In this document: piece by piece, positions 1 to 6,019 of the stretch
Numbering within the stretch: position 1 is the first letter of the stretch
Layout: each line of letters begins with the position of its first letter
Made by a program: the position numbers and the translations under genes
The notes under the pieces: generated by a model
Told to the model about the DNA's origin: nothing
Databases searched by the model: none
Seen by the model: the letters and a program-made list of their open reading frames with translations, nothing else
Source: Methanobacteriota archaeon
GTDB lineage: Archaea; Iainarchaeota; Iainarchaeia; JAADDC01
DNA: 7,767 bases
Reading direction: 5' to 3'
NCBI GenBank assembly: GCA_015662385.1
Contig: DQUH01000022.1
Coordinates: 1 to 7,767, forward strand

Positions 1-235
1 AAAGGGGATAGAAAACAATAAATACCATGGCGAGCCTCATACCCAGCAGCTTATACATGTCTTTTGTGTGCTTTACCATCTCATCATCGCTTACAGACTC
101 CGGATCGTTTTTCAGTTTCAGAGTGAACTCACGTAGCGCCTTGTTCCGCTCATCTAAGCGAAAAACACGGTCAAAGGCAAAGACCACGAAAGAGTATATG
201 AAAGCAGCTAAGGTGACCACTAACCAGTCCTGCAT
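1..235 (-). CDS. DUF106 / EMC3-TMCO1-like membrane protein (Oxa1 superfamily), C-terminus cut by window edge
   Basis: An open frame read by hand from ATG at 235-233 runs off the left edge after 78 codons with no stop. It begins MQDWLVVTLAAFIYSFVVFA, a hydrophobic segment at about residues 4-21. A charged, probably helical cytoplasmic stretch follows at about 22-66, with many K, E and D and the motif MYKLLGMR at its end. A second hydrophobic segment starts at about 67 (MRLAMVFIVFYPL). This layout (N-terminal TM, charged coiled-coil-like loop, further TMs) is that of archaeal DUF106 proteins, related to EMC3, TMCO1 and YidC/Oxa1 insertases. Family knowledge places such genes directly after secY-adk in many archaea, and the inferred role is insertion of membrane proteins near the Sec translocon. 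The start is supported by AGGTGAT six bases upstream. The gene overlaps the end of adk by 16 bases. The call rests on topology and position; most of the diagnostic C-terminal half is outside the window. Confidence 0.85.
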   Translation of the reverse strand, partial: MQDWLVVTLAAFIYSFVVFAFDRVFRLDERNKALREFTLKLKNDPESVSDDEMVKHTKDMYKLLGMRLAMVFIVFYPL

Positions 236-804
236 TTCCTTATCACCTCTACCAGCTCCCTGGCAGCATCATCAAGGCCCCCTTGGCGGTTGTGGATAAT
301 GTACACGGTACCGTTCGTCAGGTAAGCGTACAGTACCGCGGCAGATCTGTTCAGGTCCTGGTGCGTCCATATATCTTCCTCTATACCGCCGCCACGTTTG
401 CGCAAATCTGCATCCCTTTGGCGCCTGATACGGATGTCCCCGGGGTCCGCCTCTATAAGAACCCACGCCACCGCGGGTATGTGCCTGATCACGTACTCGG
501 GGAAACCGGGGTAAAACCCCGTGGGCGTGGCGATCATAAAATGCGTGTCCACCACCACGGGTTTTTCCACATCGCGGTAGTCTATCTCCCGGATCCGTTC
601 GGCCACGGCGCGGTGGAGCTGCCGGTAGTCGTGGATCGACAGGCACCTCCTCATATCGTCGCGGTGCTCAACCCCGTAAAACTGCTTGGCAAGTTCGAAG
701 AAGAGGTCGCCGTAGTTCACGTAATCAAAGTCCAAGTATTCCCTTGCTTTACGGATGACAGACGTCTTTCCAGAGCCCGGCACTCCGCCCACAACAACGA
801 TCAT
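220..804 (-). CDS. adkA: Archaeal adenylate kinase (AdkA family)
   Basis: This 194-residue protein is predicted to interconvert ATP + AMP and 2 ADP in the cytoplasm. A P-loop (GGVPGSGKT, residues 6-14) follows the first beta strand, and the Lys13-Thr14 pair is the expected phosphate-binding pair. The segment VVVDTHFMIATPTGFYPGFP (83-102) is the characteristic archaeal Adk core, and IEEDIWTHQDLNRSAA (141-156) carries the conserved HQ..NR.AA element of this family. Length matches archaeal AdkA (about 190-200), which differs in sequence from the bacterial enzyme and lacks its zinc-type lid. The ATG start overlaps the secY stop as ATGA (bases 801-804), with AAGGTG five bases upstream, so translation is probably coupled to secY. 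The stop is TAG at 222-220, inside the next gene. The archaeal secY-adk pairing supports the call. Confidence 0.95.
   Translation of the reverse strand: MIVVVGGVPGSGKTSVIRKAREYLDFDYVNYGDLFFELAKQFYGVEHRDDMRRCLSIHDYRQLHRAVAERIREIDYRDVEKPVVVDTHFMIATPTGFYPGFPEYVIRHIPAVAWVLIEADPGDIRIRRQRDADLRKRGGGIEEDIWTHQDLNRSAAVLYAYLTNGTVYIIHNRQGGLDDAARELVEVIRKCRTG
242..248 (-). promoter_or_regulatory. Shine-Dalgarno site of the DUF106 gene
   Basis: AGGTGAT on the minus strand lies six bases before the ATG at 235-233. It matches the archaeal anti-Shine-Dalgarno sequence well. It sits inside the last codons of adk, so translation of the DUF106 gene is probably coupled to that of adk. It fixes the start of a gene that would otherwise be ambiguous. 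Confidence 0.75.
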
Positions 805-2192
805 CCCAACACCTTCTCAAGCTGGGGGTGTTGCTCCAGCAGGCGCTCGCGCATCAGTATTTCATAGTAGCGGTAAACCACGCTCACCGCGAGTAATATA
901 CCCATTCCGCTGGCAAGCGCCCCGAACACATCGGTAAACGCTGCAAGGAAACCAACGAGGGCGGAGCCAAGGACGGCAACCGCCGGGATATACCTTTCAA
1001 GAACTTTTTCGACAACGCGGGGATCGCGCCTAAATCCTGGAACCGTAAAACCTGAACGGACAAGCTGTTCAGCTATCTGTCTCGGGCCCATCCCCGAAAG
1101 CTCCAGCCAGAGCTTACCAAAGAAAACCGAAGTGGTTGTAAGCAGGATCATATACACCAAGGCCCGGAGGATGTCCATGCCGAGCCCCTCGTACGGCACC
1201 CCCGTGACGAGGGTGGTGATCAGTTTCTCGATGAGTCCTGCGGGCGGGTTCAGAAAATATGCTAGACCGCCCACCAGCTCGTACTGCACCCCGTTCTCCG
1301 TTGGGATTTCACGGTACTGGCCCAAGATCCAGGAGATATACGGAATATCTTTTGTGAGGTATGCAATCAGTTGGATATTCGCAAAAAGGGCTGCAGCAAG
1401 TATCACGGGGATGTTGGAAAGGTAAAGGAGTTTCAGGGGATACCTGCCACCTACGCCCCGGGCGCGGGCCCAGGTAATGGGGATTTCAACGTGGATGCCC
1501 TCTGCATAAACCACCAGGAGGAAGACTATGACGGTAGCAATGATGAGCCACAGGGGCACCAGAACCTGTGCAAGGGATCCCGCCGTAAGCGCTGCGACGA
1601 GTTCCTCCAGAACGCTGCCTTCGGGTCCGGCTAGGCGGACAAATATGCGCTGTGCCACGCCCCCGGCAATGAAGAGCGATATGCCCGAGCCGATCCCCCA
1701 CTTCATAACCAGCTCGTCCAAGTACATCAACAGAATTGAACCCAACGCAACCTGAAGGATTACCAGCCACTCAAACCCGGGCACAGGGATAAGGTAGCTT
1801 TTGGTATATACGAATGCTTCGAAAAAGGCGAGAACGATGGCGAGGAGCTTCTGAAGACCCGTGAAGTACACCCTGTCCTCGGGTCTTGAAAGGTCAAGGT
1901 TCAAGATGCCCGAGCCCACAAAGAGCTGGAGGATTATTGATGCTAACACGATGGGCCCTATACCTGCGGTTATGATGGAACCAAGGCTCGACGCCAGAAT
2001 GATGGCGAAAAAGTTCAGCTGTTCGTTTGCCGCCGCGCTAAGCCCCCACGGGCGAACGTACCCCATGATAAAAAAGAGTACGAGGGCTGCCCCCGTCCAC
2101 ATGAGCTTTTCCTTTAAGGTTGGTGGCGTGGGGGGAGGTGCGACCTCTGGAAGGAGGGAATATAGCTTTTCAACTGTTCGCCTAAGATTCAA
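801..2192 (-). CDS. secY: Preprotein translocase subunit SecY (Sec61 alpha)
   Basis: SecY is the channel subunit of the SecYEG/Sec61 translocon in the cytoplasmic membrane. I place the start at TTG (2192-2190), giving 463 residues beginning MNLRRTVEKLYSLLPEV, because the purine-rich GGTGAGGTGGAGG lies just upstream. A GTG at 2207 would add five residues but has no such motif before it. Ten hydrophobic segments are present. TM1 is at about 31-46. The plug/TM2b region contains GIGPIVLASIILQLF (78-92). The TM7 region YPLKLLYLSNIPVILAAALF (251-270) is strongly conserved in archaea. The basic cytoplasmic loop SGFTVPGFRRDPRVVEKVLE (380-399) is where ribosomes and partners dock. The end (VVYRYYEILMRE, 439-450) also matches archaeal SecY. 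The gene overlaps uL15 by 11 bases and adkA by 4. A PPPTPP run lies near the N-terminus (19-24). Confidence 0.97.
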   Translation of the reverse strand: MNLRRTVEKLYSLLPEVAPPPTPPTLKEKLMWTGAALVLFFIMGYVRPWGLSAAANEQLNFFAIILASSLGSIITAGIGPIVLASIILQLFVGSGILNLDLSRPEDRVYFTGLQKLLAIVLAFFEAFVYTKSYLIPVPGFEWLVILQVALGSILLMYLDELVMKWGIGSGISLFIAGGVAQRIFVRLAGPEGSVLEELVAALTAGSLAQVLVPLWLIIATVIVFLLVVYAEGIHVEIPITWARARGVGGRYPLKLLYLSNIPVILAAALFANIQLIAYLTKDIPYISWILGQYREIPTENGVQYELVGGLAYFLNPPAGLIEKLITTLVTGVPYEGLGMDILRALVYMILLTTTSVFFGKLWLELSGMGPRQIAEQLVRSGFTVPGFRRDPRVVEKVLERYIPAVAVLGSALVGFLAAFTDVFGALASGMGILLAVSVVYRYYEILMRERLLEQHPQLEKVLG

Positions 2193-2598
2193 TACCCTCC
2201 ACCTCACCGTTAGCGTCCCTTATCTTCATGGTCGCGCGTTCCGTCACCACGGCGTTCCTCACTAAAACGGGGACAGAGATTCTACCACGGCCGAGCACCT
2301 TGTCCACACCAAAAGACGCTGCATCGAAGACGTAACGTCCGTTCTCCTCTGGCAAAACCCCCGAGAGTGCGAGGTCCTCAAGCTGGGAAACGTTGATGGT
2401 TACCACGTCTCTCCGGCGCACGGGCACGAAACCCTTGGTGGGGGGGAGTTCGAGGATTGCTTTTATCTGCTTCTGGTGCCAGCGGCCTGCCCAGCCCTTA
2501 CCACCTGTTACGCCCTTGCCCCTGCGCTTTTTAGTATTGCCGTGGTAAGTACGGGAACCCAGTTTTTTCCTGTACTTTTTGCGCCTTTTCACCACCAT
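2182..2598 (-). CDS. rpl15: Large-subunit ribosomal protein uL15
   Basis: A 138-residue basic protein of the 50S subunit. The N-terminus is rich in K and R with the conserved RKKLGSRTYHG element (10-20), then the glycine-rich rRNA-binding stretch GKGVTGGKGWAGRW (27-40). The globular C-terminal half contains VVTINVSQLEDL (65-76), the archaeal hallmark VDKVLGRGRISVPV (98-111) and ending KIRDANGEVEG. The region around residues 40-57 is shorter than in many archaeal homologues, where an HK..W motif and a longer loop follow the glycine-rich segment. The ATG starts one base after the uL30 stop, and AGGAGGAT lies upstream inside uL30. The stop is TAG at 2184-2182, inside the secY reading frame. Identity is secure from motifs and position between uL30 and SecY. 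Confidence 0.93.
   Translation of the reverse strand: MVVKRRKKYRKKLGSRTYHGNTKKRRGKGVTGGKGWAGRWHQKQIKAILELPPTKGFVPVRRRDVVTINVSQLEDLALSGVLPEENGRYVFDAASFGVDKVLGRGRISVPVLVRNAVVTERATMKIRDANGEVEGIES
2199..2208 (-). promoter_or_regulatory. Shine-Dalgarno region deciding the secY start
   Basis: GGTGAGGTGG on the minus strand lies within the last codons of rpl15; its AGGTGG core is six bases before TTG at 2192-2190. The alternative in-frame GTG (2207-2205) lies inside the motif itself, with only CGCTAACG before it. This favours the TTG start. Confidence 0.6.
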
Positions 2599-2599
2599 G

Positions 2600-3061
2600 T
2601 CAACCCATCCTCCTCAACAGCTCGTTTATGTTCTCGCCCCTGTATCCGTGGGCCCCGCCCTCCTTAAAAGAGCGTTTCACGCCGGCGCGACCGTACCCTT
2701 TCCTGGGCGGGTGCAAACGGAACGGCTTTATGCCAACATCCGAAAGCTTCACGGCGCCCCGAAGCACGGCGTCTAAAAACTCGTCCCAAGACATCCCCGT
2801 ACGCGCCTCTATCTCTTCCTTCGTTACCGGTACATCCCCTTCAAACCTGCCCCATCTAAGGAGGAGGTATTCTAGGGTATCCCTGTCCACTTCGCCCCAG
2901 GTAACGTACCCTTGAGCCTGACGAAGCATCCCCTTTACTGCGTCACTTTCGGGGACAACCACCGCATGGTTAACCCGCGTGAGGCGGAGGCGGCGGACAG
3001 CTTCCCGTATGTTTTTCCGAACGTTCACAAGCCCCCGTACGAGCACAACCGCGTAGGCCAT
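2600..3061 (-). CDS. rpl30: Large-subunit ribosomal protein uL30 (long archaeal form)
   Basis: A 153-residue 50S protein that begins MAYAVVLVRGLVNVRKNIRE, the classic uL30 first strand and helix, followed by LRLTRVNHAVVVPE (28-41). The bacterial homologue is about 60 residues. The archaeal/eukaryotic extension is present, with VTWGEVDRDTLEYLLLRWGR (53-72), a helical middle, and FRLHPPRKGYGR (114-125) then the SFKEGGAHGYRG end. I chose ATG at 3061-3059, which overlaps the uS5 stop as TGATG. GGGGTGG lies seven bases upstream. In-frame TTG and GTG codons four and one bases into that spacer would leave no room for the ribosome site. Translation is probably coupled to uS5. Confidence 0.95.
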   Translation of the reverse strand: MAYAVVLVRGLVNVRKNIREAVRRLRLTRVNHAVVVPESDAVKGMLRQAQGYVTWGEVDRDTLEYLLLRWGRFEGDVPVTKEEIEARTGMSWDEFLDAVLRGAVKLSDVGIKPFRLHPPRKGYGRAGVKRSFKEGGAHGYRGENINELLRRMG

Positions 3062-3693
3062 CACCAATCCACCCCTAGTTTCTTCATGTCCTCTTCCCGG
3101 ATCTTCGTTCTTGCGAGGTTGCCCAAGGCGTCGTGGACGGAGTACGCAAAGTTGATCGTGTTCCTAGTGTTTCCCCGTGCCCTGGTCCAGATATCTTTTA
3201 TCCCTGCGAGCTGGAAGATGGGTTTTATGGAGTCCGGCGCAACGATGCCGAGGCCCTTTGGCCCGGGCATGAGGGTGATGGTGGTGGAACCCGACCTGCC
3301 CTCCACCTTAAAGGGTATGGAATGTGCGGTACCACAACCACATTCCCAGGAACCGCAGCCACGGCGTACGCGGATAATGTTCAGCTTAGCATCTGCTATA
3401 GCCTTCTGAAGCGCGGTCTTAAACTCTTTTGCTTTACCGAAACCAACGCCTACATAACCATTTCCGTTGCCTACCGCCACAAGAACCCCTATTGACCGTC
3501 TCTTACCAGAGTCTGTGACGCGTACTGTGGCCCTGCTGTCAAGTATTACGAACTGTATCCCTGGCAAGAGGCGGTCTACTATTTCCGGCTCCATCAAGGG
3601 CAGCCCTGTGGCCAAAGCATCCTCCATGGTTGTTATGTCCCCGTTAGCCACCAGGCGGCCCAGTTTTGTTTTCGGTACCCACTCACCCTTCAT
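3061..3693 (-). CDS. rps5: Small-subunit ribosomal protein uS5
   Basis: A 210-residue 30S protein involved in decoding accuracy. It has the archaeal/eukaryotic N-terminal extension (EWVPKTKLGRLVANGDITTM, 4-23) absent from bacterial S5. The double-stranded RNA-binding S5 domain follows at about 46-110, with RRSIGVLVAVGNGNGYVGVG (65-84) and GKAKEFKTALQKAIADAKLN. A cysteine-bearing segment, RRGCGSWECGC (110-120), comes next. The C-terminal domain has ITLMPGPKGLGIVAPDSIKP and the VHDALGNLARTKI end. The length is normal for archaea. The ATG overlaps the uL18 stop as ATGA (3690-3693), with GGGTGA seven bases upstream. The stop overlaps the uL30 start as TGATG. Confidence 0.97.
   Translation of the reverse strand: MKGEWVPKTKLGRLVANGDITTMEDALATGLPLMEPEIVDRLLPGIQFVILDSRATVRVTDSGKRRSIGVLVAVGNGNGYVGVGFGKAKEFKTALQKAIADAKLNIIRVRRGCGSWECGCGTAHSIPFKVEGRSGSTTITLMPGPKGLGIVAPDSIKPIFQLAGIKDIWTRARGNTRNTINFAYSVHDALGNLARTKIREEDMKKLGVDW
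3069..3075 (-). promoter_or_regulatory. Shine-Dalgarno site of rpl30
   Basis: GGGGTGG on the minus strand, inside the end of rps5, lies seven bases before ATG at 3061-3059. Upstream in-frame TTG (3067) and GTG (3064) would be one and four bases from it, so the ATG is the better start. Confidence 0.6.
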
Positions 3694-4274
3694 TCTGCCT
3701 TCACCCTTGCGAGTATTTCCTCAAAATGCTTGGGGAGATCAGCGGGATCCAAACCTTTCTTTATATATGCACCGAACTGGCGTTTGTAAGCATCAGGGTT
3801 CTCTTTTTTCAGCACGGTTGCATACGCCGCAACGTGTTCGCCCCTTATCCTCTCCTCAGATGGGAAAGCCACGTCGCTGTGGGGAATATTCATGCCCGCG
3901 TCCACTGCTCCCTTCAGAGCGGCAAATGGGGCAGAACCCATAACAGGGGTTGCAAAACCTATGTCGAGCACCGCCTCGTCCACACCTTTTGCAATGGCGC
4001 GTTTGGCTGCGAGGAACCCCACGAGGTACGCCGCTGGAACGTTGCCCCCGTGGCCTTTCCATCCCAGCCGTTTCAGATCAGCAGACGTGGCGGAAGCAAT
4101 TGTCCTGTCCCCTTCAGGCGTAAACTCCACAACTTGAACGGCTATGCTGTTGGCGAATCTGCGAACTACCAGGCGCGGTTTGCCAGATTTGACGAGCCTC
4201 AGGCGTTTTGGGTAGCGGGTTCTGCCCTCCCTAATGCGCCGGAACTTCACCCGGTAATTAGGTCCGCGTGCCAT
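3690..4274 (-). CDS. rpl18: Large-subunit ribosomal protein uL18
   Basis: A 194-residue 50S protein that binds 5S rRNA together with uL5. The N-terminus MARGPNYRVKFRRIREGRT and the next block (KRLRLVKSGKPRLVVRRFAN, 24-43) are signature archaeal uL18. Further blocks are LGWKGHGGNVPAAYLVGFLA (70-89), AVLDIGF, PFAALKGAVDAGMNIPH and RIRGEHVAAYA. It is much longer than bacterial L18 (about 120), as expected for the archaeal/eukaryotic L5-like form. I start at ATG 4274-4272, which gives the family-standard MARGP N-terminus. An in-frame GTG two codons upstream (4280) is possible but adds nothing conserved. GAGG lies eight bases before the ATG. Two bases separate it from the eL19 stop. Confidence 0.96.
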   Translation of the reverse strand: MARGPNYRVKFRRIREGRTRYPKRLRLVKSGKPRLVVRRFANSIAVQVVEFTPEGDRTIASATSADLKRLGWKGHGGNVPAAYLVGFLAAKRAIAKGVDEAVLDIGFATPVMGSAPFAALKGAVDAGMNIPHSDVAFPSEERIRGEHVAAYATVLKKENPDAYKRQFGAYIKKGLDPADLPKHFEEILARVKAE

Positions 4275-4276
4275 GG

Positions 4277-4717
4277 TCACCGCCTCATTTCTTCAACTAT
4301 TTCAAGCACGTGGCGCTTGCTACGCACGTGTCCACCCTTCGCCAAACTATATATCCTGCGGTACTCGCGGGGGGTAATCTTCCCCTCGTCACGGAGCACC
4401 TTAAGGAAGCGACGTATGGCGCGAATCTTAAAAATCCATGCGAGTTTGGGGCGCAGACGGGCACCGGGAGTACCCTTTCTAGAACCGAAGCCCCTCCGAC
4501 GGCCCTTCCTTTTCTGCTTGTGTAGGTAACGTGCCCGGTAACGGGAAGGCGAACGCTTCGGGAGGATGTCTATTGCCCCGCGCTCCACGAGGCTCCTGAG
4601 GTCGTCTTTGGTCATGGCTTCCTCTACTTCGCCGAGGTGGTTGGGTCTAATGCGCACCCTGCTAACACCAACGCCGTAAATCTCCGCCACTAGCTCCTTG
4701 GCACGATCTGCTCTCAT
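4277..4717 (-). CDS. rpl19e: Large-subunit ribosomal protein eL19
   Basis: A 146-residue, very basic 50S protein shared by archaea and eukaryotes and absent from bacteria. A helical N-terminal domain (RAKELVAEIYGVGVSRVRIR, 5-24) is followed by EEAMTKDDLRSLVERGAIDI (32-51). The arginine/lysine/glycine-rich linker that threads into rRNA comes next (KQKRKGRRRGFGSRKGTPGA, 67-86). The long C-terminal helices contain RAIRRFLKVLRDEGKITPRE and YSLAKGGHVRSKRHV. The length is usual for archaea. The ATG overlaps the eL32 stop as ATGA (4714-4717), with AGGTGAT six bases upstream, so the two are probably translationally coupled. Confidence 0.96.
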   Translation of the reverse strand: MRADRAKELVAEIYGVGVSRVRIRPNHLGEVEEAMTKDDLRSLVERGAIDILPKRSPSRYRARYLHKQKRKGRRRGFGSRKGTPGARLRPKLAWIFKIRAIRRFLKVLRDEGKITPREYRRIYSLAKGGHVRSKRHVLEIVEEMRR

Positions 4718-5058
4718 GGGTTTATCACCTTAAGACCCAGTTTTTCAGCCTTGGCAACAATCTCTTTACGTTTTTTCCCGCCCACCGTGCGGGCAATCCT
4801 TACAGCAACGCCTGTAACACCTTCCAGCTCAGAAGGGTTGTAAACGATAACCTCAGGCAGGCCCGAGGGGTGGATGCCCCTAACGCCCCTGGGCTGACGG
4901 TACCCGGAGCCCGGGTGCTCGCCTTTCCCCCACCATTTTTTCCTCTGTTTGGAGTTCTGTCCGCGGGGACGCCTCCAGCTCTCTTTAAGACGTTTTGACC
5001 ACGGGCCACGCTGCCTCCGAAATGCTGGCTTTTTCCTTTTGATCGCGACGATACCCAT
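4714..5058 (-). CDS. rpl32e: Large-subunit ribosomal protein eL32
   Basis: A 114-residue 50S protein specific to archaea and eukaryotes. The family core begins at KRKKPAFRRQ (about 7-16), then SWRRPRGQNSKQRKKWWGKG (27-46), the near-invariant PRGVRGIHPSGLPEVIVYNP (57-76), and AVRIARTVGGKKRKEIV (86-102). It ends with an archaeal AKAEKLGLKVINP tail. The N-terminus is some ten or more residues shorter than in many archaeal homologues, which carry a charged helix before RKKP. I start at ATG 5058-5056, joined to the uL6 stop as TGATG. GGGGTGA lies six bases upstream. An adjacent in-frame GTG (5061) would add one residue and is less well spaced. Confidence 0.94.
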   Translation of the reverse strand: MGIVAIKRKKPAFRRQRGPWSKRLKESWRRPRGQNSKQRKKWWGKGEHPGSGYRQPRGVRGIHPSGLPEVIVYNPSELEGVTGVAVRIARTVGGKKRKEIVAKAEKLGLKVINP

Positions 5059-5603
5059 CACTCTTCACCCCACACCGCTTTCTCGACGATGTATATCCCG
5101 TCTTGGAACTTGCGCGGGTCGAACTCCGGCCCAAGCTTCGTTGCCAGCTCCAGGTTGGCTGCTGTTTGGCCGGCGGCTTCTTTGTTGATGGAACGCACGA
5201 TGATATCCTGGCCTTTTATCTCTACCTTCGCGCCCGGCATGACCTTGGCATACCTCGGTGTTTTTGCGCCGAGGAAGTTAAGGATCTCGACGACGTCACC
5301 CTTAAGCGCCAATTTTATGGGGAAGTGGGAGTACACCACACGAAGCTTATATACCCATTCCTTCTGGACGCCTTTTAACATGTTGCGGATGTGTGCCTCC
5401 ACCGTCCCTGCGTTGGCCTTTGCCTTGCGCTTGTGGTCAAGCGTACGGATAATGATCTTGTTGTCTTGCTTCTCAATGACTACACCGGGGTTGTTAAAGC
5501 TCCTTTTAAGTGTGCCCAGGGGCCCAGTAACGGTTACAGTCATACCGTCCACGTCCACGGATACTCCTTCAGGGATTTCTATTTCGCGCACCAGTCTCTG
5601 CAT
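5058..5603 (-). CDS. rpl6: Large-subunit ribosomal protein uL6
   Basis: A 181-residue 50S protein near the factor-binding site. It has two repeated alpha/beta domains. The first spans about 1-80 (EIEIPEGVSVDVDGMTVTVT at 6-25, then GPLGTLKRSF), the second about 85-175 (VYSHFPIKLALKGDVVEILN at 89-108, then FLGAKTPRYAKVMPGAKVEI). The end has the conserved GQDIIVRSINKEAAGQTAAN and DPRKFQDGIYIVEK elements. The archaeal and eukaryotic forms share the FLGAK and RKFQDGIY motifs. The length is normal. The ATG is preceded by GAGGTG, seven bases upstream and overlapping the uS8 stop. Eleven bases separate the two genes. Confidence 0.97.
   Translation of the reverse strand: MQRLVREIEIPEGVSVDVDGMTVTVTGPLGTLKRSFNNPGVVIEKQDNKIIIRTLDHKRKAKANAGTVEAHIRNMLKGVQKEWVYKLRVVYSHFPIKLALKGDVVEILNFLGAKTPRYAKVMPGAKVEIKGQDIIVRSINKEAAGQTAANLELATKLGPEFDPRKFQDGIYIVEKAVWGEE
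5065..5071 (-). promoter_or_regulatory. Shine-Dalgarno site of rpl32e
   Basis: GGGGTGA on the minus strand, inside the end of rpl6, lies six bases before ATG at 5058 and only three before the alternative GTG at 5061. It supports the ATG start. Confidence 0.6.
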
Positions 5604-5614
5604 GGGCCAACACC

Positions 5615-6007
5615 TCAGTACACGTACGCTACGAGCCGCCCCCCAGTACCCCTTTGCTTAGCATCCTCGTGGGTCATCAGACCGTCAGGGGTGGAGACGA
5701 TAAGGATACCTATACCTCGGGCAGGGAGGAACTGCTTTTCCCATTCAGACCACTTATCCTTTTTAACAGCGTAGCGGGGGCGGATCGCCCCGCACTCCGT
5801 TATCGTCCCAGCGAGCACCACGCGCACCATCCCTTCGCGCCCATCGTCTATGTACTCGAACTCATTTATGTATCCGTGTTTCTGCATGATTTCAAGCACT
5901 TTCAGCAAGAGCTTAGACGCAGGGTATATTGTTACCTCCCGCTTGCCAGCCAGCTCTGCATTTTTTATCGCATTCAATGCATCTGCAAGGGGATCCACTC
6001 GGGTCAT
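5615..6007 (-). CDS. rps8: Small-subunit ribosomal protein uS8
   Basis: A 130-residue 30S protein that binds the central domain of 16S rRNA. The N-terminal domain contains DPLADALNAIKNAELAGKRE (5-24) and PASKLLLKVLEIMQKHGYIN (29-48). The C-terminal domain has the archaeal ITECGAIRPRYAVKK stretch and the rRNA-contacting ARGIGILIVSTPDGLMTHED (95-114), ending AKQRGTGGRLVAYVY. Length and ending are those of archaeal S8 (S15A in eukaryotes). A strong ribosome site, GGGTGGTGA, occupies the 12-base gap after uS14, with its GGGTGG part six bases before the ATG. Confidence 0.97.
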   Translation of the reverse strand: MTRVDPLADALNAIKNAELAGKREVTIYPASKLLLKVLEIMQKHGYINEFEYIDDGREGMVRVVLAGTITECGAIRPRYAVKKDKWSEWEKQFLPARGIGILIVSTPDGLMTHEDAKQRGTGGRLVAYVY

Positions 6008-6019
6008 GTTTCACCACCC

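Noticed and set aside
27..299. Plus-strand open frame at the left edge
   Set aside because: It is antisense to the DUF106 gene and the adk 3' end, both of which have good family or context support.
283..867. Plus-strand open frame (194 codons)
   Set aside because: It is the antisense shadow of adkA, spanning into secY, with no ribosome site I can see and no family resemblance.
2193..2207. secY start at GTG 2207
   Set aside because: The codon lies within the SD-like tract and has no motif upstream. TTG 2192 has better spacing, though the GTG is not excluded.
3666..4529. Long plus-strand open frame (287 codons)
   Set aside because: It lies antisense to rpl18 and rpl19e, its product shows no recognisable domain, and low stop density opposite GC-rich basic ribosomal genes explains it.
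6008..6019. Possible internal promoter in the largest gap
   Set aside because: The gap is 12 bases and is filled by the uS8 ribosome site, with no space for a TATA box and BRE between the genes.
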